64,000 nucleotides of DNA, taken from assembly GCA_905331475.1 (NCBI GenBank), contig CAJNYU010003364.1, forward strand, positions 248,001-312,000, given 5' to 3'. This DNA comes from Rotaria socialis. Taxonomy: Eukaryota > Rotifera > Eurotatoria > Philodinida > Philodinidae. Under the pieces are notes generated by a model. That model was not told where the DNA came from, searched no databases, and saw only the letters and a program-made list of their open reading frames with translations. Of the stretch, positions 1 to 12,731 are shown one piece after another (within the stretch, counting starts at the first letter, position 1; every line of letters begins with the position of its first letter). The translations under genes and the position numbers were made by a program.

Positions 1-135
1 ATTATTTAAGTCTCTTTCCTTCCAAAATAAAGTATCGTATCATAGAATGTAACGACATTTTCTTTTCCTCAGTATCACTTTATTCTTAGTCGTGAAAATA
101 TACACAAAGTCATTTCAAGTCTTCGTTTGAACGTC

Positions 136-2904
136 ATGACTGATATTCGAAGTTTCTTCAAAAAAGGTTCAATTGCATCACCATCAAGCAATAATAAAGT
201 ATTGAACATTGATATTTATATCCTAGTTTATTTTGATTATTTATTTTGATTTTCTAGCGAGTACGAGAACAACTGGATAATGACGATGAAGATAATTTTA
301 TACCAACATCTGGCCACAAATCACAAACAACTAAGCCGAAACCTGTAGATGAGAATGTTATTGCAATTAAAAAGTTTGATAGTATAACACCGAAAAAAAA
401 GTTGAAAACTGATGACATCGATCCATTGGAAAAGAAGCGTCGAGTGGAAAATTATAAGAACTTTATGAATCGAGGTGGAGCAGATGCTCCTGGTTCCAAA
501 ACAATTCCAGATGGAGCACCGAATTGTCTTAAAAACTTAACATTTGTGATTTCTGGTGAGATGAAAAACAACAAAATTGGATCTCTTGAAAAATGTAAAC
601 ATCAAAATCGTTGATTGTTGTCGTTTTTATTTCAGGCATACTTGAATCTCTAGAACGTGATGAATGTAAAAGTCTAATAGAAAAATATAGTGGTCGAGTA
701 ACAGGATCGATTAGTAGTAAAACAACACATCTTATTGTTGGCCGTGATGGAGGTGAATCGAAATTAGAAAAGGCTCGAGATCACAAAGTCAAAATTATAT
801 CAGAAGATGATCTCCTACAAATGATTGCAACACGTCCAGGCGATGATAAAACGCCCAAAAAAGTCTTAGCTTCAAATTCGCAACAACAACAACAACAACA
901 ACCACGACCTCCTCCATCGCCGGTCAAATCGAAACCAACATCTATTACTATTGTGGGTGATGTAGATAAAGCTAAAGTTAGTTTATCTACGCCTCCTTCA
1001 ATAAAAAATGATACACCAACAACTCCGAAACTATCAATAGATGAATCAACGCTCATGTGTATGTATTGATTAGAAGCAGCACTGATTTTTTCTTCATAGA
1101 AATTCTTTTTTTTCTTATTATTAGGGGCAGATAAATATAGGCCTCGTACAATGAAAAATCTAATTGGACAGCAAGGTGATAAATCTTGTGTTCAAAAATT
1201 GACTGTCTGGTTACGTGATTGGTATACGCATCATGGACGTAGTGATGAAAAAATAAAAGCTAAACCGTCCACTGGTTTTAATCGTAATGAAGATCCAGCT
1301 TTATTCAAAGCTGCTCTTCTTAGTGGTCCACCTGGCATCGGTTAGTTTACTATGTTTGAAATATTCGTATTTTATTCAATTTAAATTCTTCTAGGTAAAA
1401 CAACAGCTGCTCAACTCGTCTGTGAACATCTAAATCTTGAATATATTGAAAAGAATGCTTCAGATCAACGTTCAAAAAAATTAGTAGCTACTCTTTCGAG
1501 TGATTCTCATAGTGTTGCTTCTTTTGTTAATAAATCATCATTATCTAATTGTGTTTTAATCATGGACGAAGTTGATGGTGTAGCAGGTAATGAAGATCGT
1601 GGTGGTATACAAGAACTTATTGCACTTATAAAACGAACTCGTATACCAATTATCTGTATTTGCAATGATCGGCAACATAAAAAAATACGTTCGTTAGCTA
1701 ATTATTGTTACGATTTACGATTTTATCGTCCAACTGTACAACAAATTCGTGGTGCAATGATGACTGTTCTTCATCGAGAAAATATTCATCAAATAAAACA
1801 AGAAACATTAGATGATATTATTAAATCGTGTAATCAAGATATTCGACAAACACTTCATTCTTTAAATTTATGGGCAATAGAAGGTGAAACTAATGCAAAA
1901 GCAGCTAAAATGATTGACAAAGCAGTTAATAATAATCCATTTGAATTATGTCGATTATCATTTTCTGATGATTTACGGCATAAGTCTTTATCCGAAAAAA
2001 TCGAAATATTCTTCTTCGATTATCAATTAATGCCGTTATTAATTCAAGAAAATTATTTACAATGTCAACCAACATTACCAAGTTCAGACAGTGGAAAACG
2101 GAAAATAACTGATGTTGAAAATTTAAGTTTACTTGTAAAAGCAGCTGAAAATATGTGTATCGGTGATGTATGTTCACAGATGATCTATAGTAGAAATGAA
2201 AATTGGTCTCTATTGCCATATCAAGTACGATAATTTCTTCATTTTTCCTAACAACTTTATCAATTGACTTTGTTCTTTTATTACTATTCAAGGCAATTTT
2301 TTCAACTGTTGCGCCATGTTCATATGTTCGTGGTCATCTTCGTGGCATGGTCAATTTTTCATCATTTTTCGGTCAACGATCTCGAACAAATAAAAATGAC
2401 CGACTACTAAATGAAATTGAAAAGCATGTTTGTCTTAAAATAGCATCTGCTAATAAACAACAATTTAATCTTGATTATTTGTCCTATTTGGGTAAAATTC
2501 TTATTCAACCTTTACAACAATCTCAACAGCAAGGCGTTGAACAATGTATTGCATTACTCGATGAATACTATCTTAATAAAGATGATTTTCAAACAATTAT
2601 GGAATTAAATACATGGGGAAAATCAGGTCGAAATCCGTATGATCAGCTTGATACACAAACAAAATCTTCATTAACACGTATTTATAACAAAACAAGTCAT
2701 CGAACACCGTACTCAATAATTGATATGAAAAAATTAAAAAAATCAAAAGGAGCTTTGGATGAAGATGACGATGAAGATAGTGGAGATGGTGATGAAGGTG
2801 AAAATGACAACGGCGAAGAAGGTAACATAGAAGAAGATGCAATGATTAAAGTTGCTAAAAAACGTGCAGCCAAACCTACAGCTAAAAAATCTCGAGCTAA
2901 ATAG
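136..2904 (+). CDS. RFC1: Replication factor C subunit 1 (clamp-loader large subunit)
   Basis: Six exons (136-198, 258-555, 636-1058, 1125-1340, 1395-2224, 2293-2904) join into an open frame of 813 aa. The family loads the PCNA sliding clamp onto primed DNA in the nucleus. The protein opens with DIRSFF, matching the short N-terminal motif of animal RFC1. A BRCT domain follows at about 112-185, then a 7-Gln and Pro-rich linker, a Walker A motif GPPGIGKTT (K335), a Walker B IMDEVDG (D391/E392), the AAA+ lid, the RFC1 C-terminal domain and an acidic/lysine-rich tail. It is shorter than human RFC1 (about 1150 aa), mainly before the BRCT. Introns are 54-80 nt. The ATG at 136 is chosen because it starts the conserved motif. 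Confidence 0.96.
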
Positions 2905-5900
2905 GTAGATTTATTGAAAGCTTGTATATTCTCTATTTTTTTTCCTGTAATGCTAAATATTTTTTTGTTGTTGTATGATTGATGATGTGTTCAAATAAAA
3001 AGAAATAAGAACATCTATAAGAATTCTATTATTGATAAATAATATCACTGTCTTAAATTTTTCCTTCTTATATACGATTAATAATAATTCAAATCTATTT
3101 TCACAACAATGATCGGCGCTACATGATCTTTTTTTACTGATTATTCATACTCTTCAAGTTGACGAGTCTAGTATACTTTCACTGAAAGAACAAGGAACAA
3201 GATATTTTCCTATTAGCTGAGCATAAATGATAGATTTTCTAATTTGATCACTAGCCACATATATTTAATAGGAAATAACTGTAAAATTTATTTTAACAGC
3301 TTGTATCGTGAATCGATATCCTAGATTCGTGAGTCCTTCTACTAGAATTCAGAGCTTCGACACTTATTTTTACGGCATAATTTGAATTTTATCATCATTG
3401 TTTCAAATGTGACTATTCATCTTCACTCATGTGCACCAAAAGCAATCATTGACATTGATAAGGAAAAATGATATGCCATGTGTTTTGCTCATGTTCTATT
3501 GATTCTCCTTGATATCTTGAATGGTAATGATGTCATCTTTCTTTAGGAAATACCAATTGCTTCCAAGAAAAACGCCAGTTTCTTTTTTTTTTATAGAGAG
3601 CAAACTTTATTTGATACCGATATATATTTTATTCTAAGAATCTCATCTTAAACTTGCTGACTACTTTTCTTGAGCCATACACAAACGAAGCTACTAAGTT
3701 GACGCAACACAAACCATGCCAGAAATAAAAATAGGTTAAACACGTATGAGACCAAGAAAAAATGAAACTCCGACGTGTCTTCTTAGCATGAATAAACACT
3801 ACTTCGTAATTTGTATAATTAGTTATAAATGATACATCTGCTAGTTAGAAAATATTTTTTCAAGAACTACAACTGTAAAGCATAACATGCGAACTATTTT
3901 AGACACTTTTTATTTAACCCCCCCCCTCCTTATAGAATAGAATCTCATGGGTGATGTCGCTGTTCCGCAAGCTATAATTTTATAAGAAAGCATGCCCCGA
4001 TGCCAGTTTTTGCATTATTTGATAGAGAAATTTTCATCCTTTCAGTTTTCATCGATTTTAGTCCATTTTTCATGAAGTAAACCGTGATTTTCAACGGAGA
4101 TATCTAATCCAGGGGGTGAGCTTATATTCTGCGTAGGGGTTTATGTATGGTAGGATGAAAAAAATATTCGGTCATGTTGTAATATAATATAATAATTGTG
4201 AATAAGTGCCGTATTTGAAAAGAAAATACTTAGATATTGTCTTCATGTCAAATTTTGTAACTGCATGAGTTTCTACACGAAGATCATATTTATTTGACAG
4301 ATGCCAATATATTATCATGATAATGTAAAAATATAAAAAATCTTTTCATTACCTTTTGATATCCGAGTCGTCAGCAACATGAGAAAATACTTTCACGCAT
4401 ATAGAAAAGAATTTTGAGAAATTTAAAATTATCAGTCAAATCATTTAATTTCATCGATTTATTATCCTGTTGTATGCTCTTCTACTCATATTTTTTTTTC
4501 TCTTGTTAATTACTTACCTGAGCAAATCATTTAATATTGACAATGAAATAAAACTATGTCTAGTAATTGTTAGAAGCCAAGTACAATTAATCTGATTAGA
4601 CTAAAATTCAATCAAGTTACATAAAACGCTGACTTGAAAATTCTTATGAATCCAAGATGTATATTTCAACATGATTTTTGAGAAATCGGTGATGAACAAG
4701 TACATTGTATATTTCTTGCTCGTTTATAAATAATATCATTTTGGCTAGCAAAAACTCATGCAATGTATTTAAACAATTAAAGAAAAATATTAAGTTATGG
4801 AAAAGAAGAAATGCTAGTTATTTAATTAAATAAAAACCTAATATTGTTTGAGAGTACTGATATCGATATGATTCAATGGATTCATGAATAGCAGAAATTT
4901 TGCAAGAAATATATGATAATCGTTTTTCAAAAACTTCTTTTACAAGAGCATAGATTTCACTATGCTAAAATGAAATAACTATTAATGAAAATGTTTACAT
5001 CTTGCAATATCATCTCGTGCACCCAATTATTTGTTTCGTCCAACAACTTTCTAATATACTTGTTTGTTTGAATGAGTTTTATTCAATTTATAGAAAGATA
5101 CAAAAACAAATCAAAACTCGTAAACCATATTCAATTCATAGATGTCGCACGACATGATTTTTCTCTGTATTTGATCAACTTTGATTTTATAAGATATAAA
5201 AAAAAACTATTTATATCTAAATCTTATTGTCATCTTATATAATGATTATTGTTACATTTTATTCAAGAATTCTGAATAAAACTTATGTGTTTTAGATAAC
5301 TGCTGTTCTATTTTGTTAACAATATGCAACACCGTTTAACACATAGCTACAACAATATATCCATAAATTGTGATTGTACCTATAAGATTATTTTTAATCG
5401 ACTAGTTCTCTGAGTAATATATGTAACAATTATTTTAAATATTTATCCATTGCAAATATATTTTTAAGATAGTTTTCTTTTTAATTAGAAATATTTCTCG
5501 CAACAGAAAAGATTTTCATGATGATTGAGTAGATATTCATAAGCAAATCAATTTTCTCAATATGTGTAGATAGATTAGACACTTGTTTCCAAAATAAGCA
5601 TGTGTACAATTAGAGAGAGAGCATGCAGATGTGTTGATGATGATATTGATGATCGTGGCTAATTACAACGTACCGATTGATGTTATCGTTTTTTTCTTAA
5701 TGTTGAAGAATGATCGGTGCATGCGTGCGTGAAGAAAAACATGATACAAAAGTTCACCGACTGTACTTGTCTACTGTATCATTATCATTGCACACGCACA
5801 CATCATTTGATCGGCATCTCTTGCGGTTCGAACAACTGGTCTGCTGTATGCTTTTTTAATGCCTATTGACCGTTGGGCACCGCATACAATTAGTTGTATT

Positions 5901-8518
5901 ACCGCAGCAATAGCAGCAGCATCATCACCATTGAAAATAGCATACAGCGTTCATAATTAGGTCTTCTGAATGACATTTGAGTATGAGTTCAATTTCTTAT
6001 CTTGTTTATGTATGCACTTCGTCAGAATGATTTCCATGTCGAGCAATATCTATCATACTATAGGTCTACTTCTCATTATCAAAAGAATCCACCTGTTGCA
6101 ATGTGTACTTATAAATTGTAAGAAACGACGTAGACACATTATGTGTAAACGAACGTGTTATTTCAAGGCGATGCTGCGAACAGATTAATGTCATCGCTGA
6201 AAAAGACCAGTGAGAAGCCTTTCAGATTCAGATTGGCATGTATAATAAGTTGCAAAAATCTCACTATACGTATGTGACATGATGAATCGATTCTTTTTCA
6301 TATAGTCTATTTAATAACTATGATTAAAATGGGGCGTGGTTGCAGACATACACATGCATATATATATATATATATATATATGCATACACGTAGATACAGC
6401 CTCTTTTAACTCATCAAATGTGTTAGTCGACATAAAGGATGGCGTTTCCGCGTGTTACGTAAAAGCCTATCACGCAAGTCATTTATAAAAGAATCGACAG
6501 AACTTTCTCACATAATTACAAGGAGGTACAAACATTTCTATTGACAATAAAGATAGCACTTTTAAGTGTACTGAACACATCGGAATCTTGTTCTTTCCTT
6601 TCTTTTGTATTCATCGAACAGAGAAAAAACTAATATGTCCTTAGGTTAATATTTTTCTTCATTTCTTTTTTTTTTCGTTTGCTAAGTAAATGGAAAAGTC
6701 ACTAACACGATTGTGATGTGAACGATAGAGAAAAAAAGAGCTTGATTCAATTGTGTGTGTGTGTGTCTATATGTATGTTAGCATTTATCCATTATGTAAA
6801 AAAAGAAGAGTGCTTACTTACATCATGACTTCTTTCTATGTGTCTGTGTGTTTATCTTCAGCATTTTCATTTCTATTTCTAATTAATGCGGAAAGATCAC
6901 TGGTCCAGTTCGAATTTAATAATCTTAGATTATATGTCAGTAACAGGAGGTTATAATCCTTGTAATTGATTAATTGAGAAGACTATCTACATTTTATATG
7001 TATATGTATAAAGAAAGAAACAAAAAAAGATTTATTTAAGAAAAAAAGTAGCAGGTAGACAAACGCCGTAAGGCATTATTGATAATGAGAAAATAAAAGC
7101 CGCTCTTCACGTTTTTCTTGATTCTATAAATAACTATCGAGCATACGTTTTTGTGTAAGTGAAGAGCTTGTCACTAAGAATGTGATGACTTTCAAGTGGA
7201 TGATGCTGCCAAGATCACTACTTTTCACACTTATACTCAGACACTATAATTCTATGTCCATCATTCACATACAATGTACAAAGTGTAATTATTGGTTATA
7301 GTAGTTGCTCGAGGTGTTGTTAACTAGACACCCTATTTGTCTATTGATGATAGTAGACAGTATGCGTCTCAAATGATATATGACTCGCCACACATCTCAA
7401 TCAATCGCCGCATTCACATACACATACTTTGCATAACTTGTTATTGTGAATGACCTGTCCTATATTACCCTATTAGGCATCACTAAATAGAATAAAAACG
7501 GATCAGACTTTAATTCTATCATCTAACGTGCCAAATAAAATTTAGCATATCAGATGAGATATAAATCGAAAAAAAATCGATTGTTAAATAAATCGACGCC
7601 CTTTTTTTTCTTCAATAGAATTCATTATGCCAATAATATTGAAAGTAGCATATCTTCTATAAATAGAAAAGGGTAAGATCACATACGTATACATAACTGT
7701 AAATGTATAGAAATAATAGTGACACATATACATGCCAATGATCGATGACTATTCAACAATGATCTTTTCTAGACCGATCAAGTTAGCTATCTGCCAAAAA
7801 AAAGCAATATATTCCCCTGAGATTTGATATGAGTGTCGAAGTAATGACCTTGTACTGTTTGGACAAGACATTAGAAACAAGAAGAAAGAGAGAAATAAAA
7901 GCTGTTGATGGTCATTTAACAGACTTCTTAGATTCCCGTGCTCATATTTCTATTCCCCAAGGAGAAAGAAAAATGTGCATACATAGAAATTATATTGATT
8001 TAACTTAAACAGCACACATTTGATTTTATGATGTAATAATTTATGTTTGTATCTTGCCGAAAATGACTTTTCTTTTTTTAACAAAGCAGTAAAACAATCA
8101 ATTGTTACATACATTTTTAATCTTAATTAAAAATCTACATTTTCTTCATGTCTTGTCCTTTTTTTTCAATCAGCGTTTATCATTTCAATAAATGATTAAA
8201 AAAACAAATGTACAACAAGAAAAAGCAAAACGAAAGAAGACACAAAAGTTCGATTGCATCTGACACACATACAAATACATATCGATATACAAATAAAGAT
8301 CATTATCAAGAGACGTAGATAAAAAAAAAGAGAGAAAAAGAAAAAAGTTAATTTATTCTTAAGCTAGAAAAATGGCACTTTAGAGTAGAAAACAGCAGGA
8401 GATAGATCATCATCATCATCATCGTCTTCTTCTTCTTCAAAGACAAAGACATATAGACATTCGGCACATTTCAATCACCGGCGTATAAAGAAAAGAAACA
8501 TGTGTATGACATCTGTTA
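2905..8518. other. Non-coding spacer between convergent genes
   Basis: About 5.6 kb between the 3' ends of RFC1 (+) and the cadherin (-). No supported exon was seen on either strand. It holds a run of C at 3918-3926, an (AT)n tract at 6357-6382 and a (GT)n tract at 6752-6766. The right end, with CAT and CTT triplet runs at 8408-8438, is probably cadherin 3' UTR; a minus-strand AATAAA lies at 8352-8357. Confidence 0.6.
2994..2999 (+). terminator. Poly(A) signal of RFC1
   Basis: AATAAA lies 90 nt after the RFC1 stop, in an AT-rich stretch suitable for 3' end formation. Confidence 0.6.
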
Positions 8519-11500
8519 CTATAGATAATATTCGTTAAGCGGTGTAATATTTCGATAATTAAACGATGCTGTTGAACCCAGTACTTTACGGTATTCATCA
8601 TCGTTTTGAAAGAAATCTATCTTTTTGTTTGATTGATCTGATTTTGATTTTAATTGTGTGCGATATTGCTGTGTTGTCCCTGTTCGTTTATTTGGTTGAC
8701 ATGTTGTTATTAGACTATTATTATTAGTTGTTGGCGATGATGATGATGATGAGGTTGGGCTTGATGAGTTAGTCTCATCACTACTTGCACTACTGTCTTT
8801 ACATAGTATGATATAATTTTCATTAGATGACAAGAGAATTTTGCCTGTTGTTTCCGTCATTGGTGTCGTTATTGCTATGTCTTGTTTGACTAATTTATTT
8901 CCTACGGACTGATGATGATGATGATGATTGTGATGGCATACATCCATTTCAGATGATCCATAACATGAATCATTGTATGATGAACTTGTATCACTATTTC
9001 CATTTGTTTTTATTGATTGTTGTAATTTAGTATAAGGACTATTAGTGCTCATGTCTGTTTAAGATAGAGAGCAAGAGAAAAACAAAACAAAGAAGCATTG
9101 ATAAGTGAATGAAAAATGAGAAATAGTTCTTACCATTTGCAAGACTACTACCACTGAGTAAACAATGATTCTAAAATAAACGAATGAAAGAATGAATGAA
9201 TGAATCCCATTTAACAGACTGACTTTATTTTCTATCTTGCATGGATTAGGGAATGAATGAATGAATGAATAGAAGACTCCATTTGGCACGTGCATTTCGT
9301 TTATATGAATAGATATGAATGTTTGTGTCTGTCTGGTGTAATGAAACTTGAGATACGATCATCTTTTGTTCAAATGCTTTTCATTTATTCATCATCTTAC
9401 ATATCAATATATATTAGGTAGGAGAAGAAAATCGGGTCAATGTACAAATGAACTTACTTCTTATTCTATATATTGATTCAAGTGATTCTCATCTAGTTCA
9501 AGGTTAAAGTAACTATTTATGTGTTACATCGTACTCTTTTATGCTGCGATAAGTATTACCACTGTGATTGAATAAGATTTCTTCTTCTTAAAAGAAGCTT
9601 CTTAGAGATTCTATTTGAAATGTTATTTTTGTTTCGTTCAAATATGTATATTTTGTGTATGATGAGTAAAACTTATGTTGCTTATTTTAAGCAATCATTA
9701 TTATTATGTCAAAGAAAATAAAAGAATTCTGGAGGTTTCTAATCATGTCATACAACACTTATGCTCGATTGCACACTCAAGCATACATAGCGCTTTGTGA
9801 TGTTCTTCTTTCTCATTTTTCTAATCAACTAGATCATGAAATAGAAATACGAGCTAATCACACATTACTTACCTCTGTAAAACAGATTCGATCTTTGCTT
9901 GCTTGTGATGATGAGGTGAGAAGGGTAAGATGTTTCTGAGATAAATTTATTAAAGGCGATGGCGATTGTTTGATATGTAATTTAGTGGGTTTTAATAAGT
10001 GCTTCGATAATTTTCGTCTTCGATATGTAATGCAAGTAATTAGACAAACAATTAACAAAATAAATATCAATATAATAATAATAATAAATATAATAATCAT
10101 TTCGGTCGTTATTGTTTCCAATGAAAAATTTTGAAACTTTTTATATGCAAACATTGACATGGATGCTTCTGACAGAACTTGTTTAAGTGGTGTTAAATTT
10201 GAATAAAAAATCAAACGGATTGTTTGATTCGTTAGTTTTGCTGACGGATACTGATCATTATCACTAATTAATATCATAAGATCAATAATACCCGTACATT
10301 CTTCTTTTTTATTTAAATAAATCGTTCCATTTGATGATAGATGTAAAAATGTTAAATTACATTTTGATACTTGCCCATATTGATAAGATATAAAGCTTGA
10401 TGGTGAACGATCACGATCATTTGCATTTAAATGTATTAAACTTGTATTATCAATATTGACATAAATGAGACGAGATTCAGGATGAAGCTCTGGTGAAAAT
10501 TCATTTATTGGTTTAAGACAAATTTCAATTTGACATGTAGAATTATAGCCGCCATTGTCGTTTGCTACGACTATAGCATTTATACAAGGACTTGTATCAT
10601 AGTCAAGTTGTTTACGTAGCAATATTTCACCTGTCAAAGAATTAATCATTAAATCTGATGATATAATTGAATAGGTGATTATATTATTATCACTATCAAC
10701 GGCTTTAACAAAACCAATTGATGAATTAACTGAAATAGTTTCACTAATATTATGAAATATATATTTATTGTGTTCAAATTGAGGTTTAAATTCATTGTTA
10801 TCTAATAGATAAATGTAAACTAAAACATCCGTTGATAATTGTTTTGGATATTTTCCATGATCATATGCACGTATGGTTAAATTATATTCAGATTTGATTT
10901 CTCTATCAAGTTTATTTTCTAAAAATATTTCACCTGTTTTTTCATCTAAATTAAATAAATATTTGTATTCTTTGGTAATTAATTCATATGATATTTGACT
11001 ATTTTCATTTAAGTCTGCATCATTTGCATGAATTTGTATTATTGCTTGTTTATATTCTTTTTCCTCTTCTATTGTTACAATATAAAATGGTTGAGTAAAT
11101 ATGGGCGGAGAATCATTTATATCAGTGATAATTAATTGAAGTGCACGTACTGTCCGATGACGATTTTTTAAACCATTATCTTCAACAATTAAAACTATCG
11201 AATAATTAGAATGTTGTTCACGATCAAATAATTCTTCTGTGTAAACCGCGAACATATTATTGATTGCATTTGTTATATTGAATTTTGGTTCCGATGGTTC
11301 AATCCAACATTGAACTTTACCATTTAAATTTAAATCAAAATCTTGAACGATAATATGCATTAGTAATGTATTTAATGGTGTTTCTTCACTTATATACAAT
11401 GTATCATTAATTAAATGAAAATATTCTGATACACGTATATTCATTATCGGAGCATTATCATTTTCATCTTCCACACTAACAACAATAGTCGTATAGACAG

Positions 11501-12731
11501 GAACCGATACCGGACCTGAATCTTGTGCTGTTACTTGTATACGATATTCTTTATATTGTTCAAAATCAAGTGATTGAAGAAGAAATAATTCGCCTGTTTC
11601 AGAATTCAATTGAAATGTTTGACGAATTAATTCTGAAATTTGAGGACTAAACTGATATGATATATGACTATTGTCATTCGAATCATTATCAACGGCATGT
11701 ATACGAATTAATGATTTAGTTAACGAAGGTAAAGTATTTTCAGATATATTTATTGTATATGGATATTGTTGATCAAATGCTGGTACATTATCATTAATAT
11801 CACTTATCGATATATGTATAGGAATTGTTGATGTTAAATTTCCTCGATCACTAGCTGTTAATTTAACTTCATAAAAATCACGTATTTCACGATCTAACGG
11901 TTCGGTTACGTTTAAAGCTGAACGAAGAAAAGATTAACTGCATTTATCCGTAGACAAGAAAAATATTATTTCGTACGTACCAATTTGATTCGATCCAAAT
12001 GAAACAAGTTCAAATGGAATTTTTGCAGTCTTTTCAAGCCAATAAATAAGCTCATCATCTTCACCATCTTTATCTGTAGCACTTGGAATGGGTAACACGT
12101 GTCCAACTAGAGAAACAGAAGGAAAAAAATAGACATCTGCTTCCGTAATGAGGCTCGTAAGCTATTTAGCAACAAAAAGAAGACCCATTAAAACCGTCCA
12201 TCACAGACTCCCCAATTAGCTTTCAGAATGTCAGAAACTCATACATTAAAGGTCGCCTATTGTGTAACAAACGTACATACCAGGCACGCCTTCGCTAAGG
12301 TTTAGTTGAATAACTTGATCATTTGATGATACATCCAGAAATTGTGGTCGAAATTCGTTTACATCTTCAACAGTTAATATTAATGAAATAATATCAGATG
12401 GTTGACCATTTTCTTTTAAAACAAAATCCATTTCGATTTCACACGGATGACATAGAGAATTTTCACATAATCGAATACGACAAAATTCTTCGCGATCAAT
12501 TAAACGGCTCGTACGTAGTTTTTGTCCATCAACAAGAAAATATGTTGTATATGGAGAGTTTAAATTTAAGAATTCAATTGATTGTTGATAATTAACTGAT
12601 AACATTTTATCGAGTGATGTTATTGTATGATATAAATTTACATTTTCTTTTACTGATGCACGATATTTTAAACGTGATGATAATGTGGATGAAATAAATA
12701 CAAGGAATATGATGAGTAAAAAGCGTAACAT
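8519..12731 (-). CDS. Protocadherin-like cadherin, seven extracellular repeats
   Basis: Five exons on the minus strand (12281-12731, 11981-12106, 9873-11917, 9134-9170, 8519-9054) give 1064 aa in one frame. A signal peptide (MLRFLLIIFLVFISS) leads seven cadherin repeats. Calcium-binding linkers are visible as DVNEFRP, DINDNVP, DENDNAP, DINDSPP, LDNNEFKP and INEFSP, with internal LDRE and DxD motifs. One transmembrane helix lies at about residue 800-824. A cytoplasmic tail of about 240 aa has Ser, Asn and His runs and no catenin-binding region that I recognise. There are no EGF or laminin G domains, so a protocadherin-type adhesion receptor fits best. Exon 4 is only 37 nt; without it the tail exon would be out of frame. 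The first repeat is atypical and Cys-rich. Confidence 0.9.
9181..9274. repeat. Two GAAT tetranucleotide arrays in a cadherin intron
   Basis: Short GAAT arrays at about 9190-9205 and 9250-9270 flank a roughly 45-bp spacer inside cadherin intron 3, next to the 37-nt exon. Confidence 0.7.

Noticed and set aside
781-1056. Minus-strand open frame across RFC1 exon 3
   Set aside because: Antisense shadow of the coding exon; its Cys run is the reverse of the Gln repeat.
6357-6382. (AT)n tract as possible regulatory or structural site
   Set aside because: Similar TA tracts occur at many places in the window; ordinary microsatellite.
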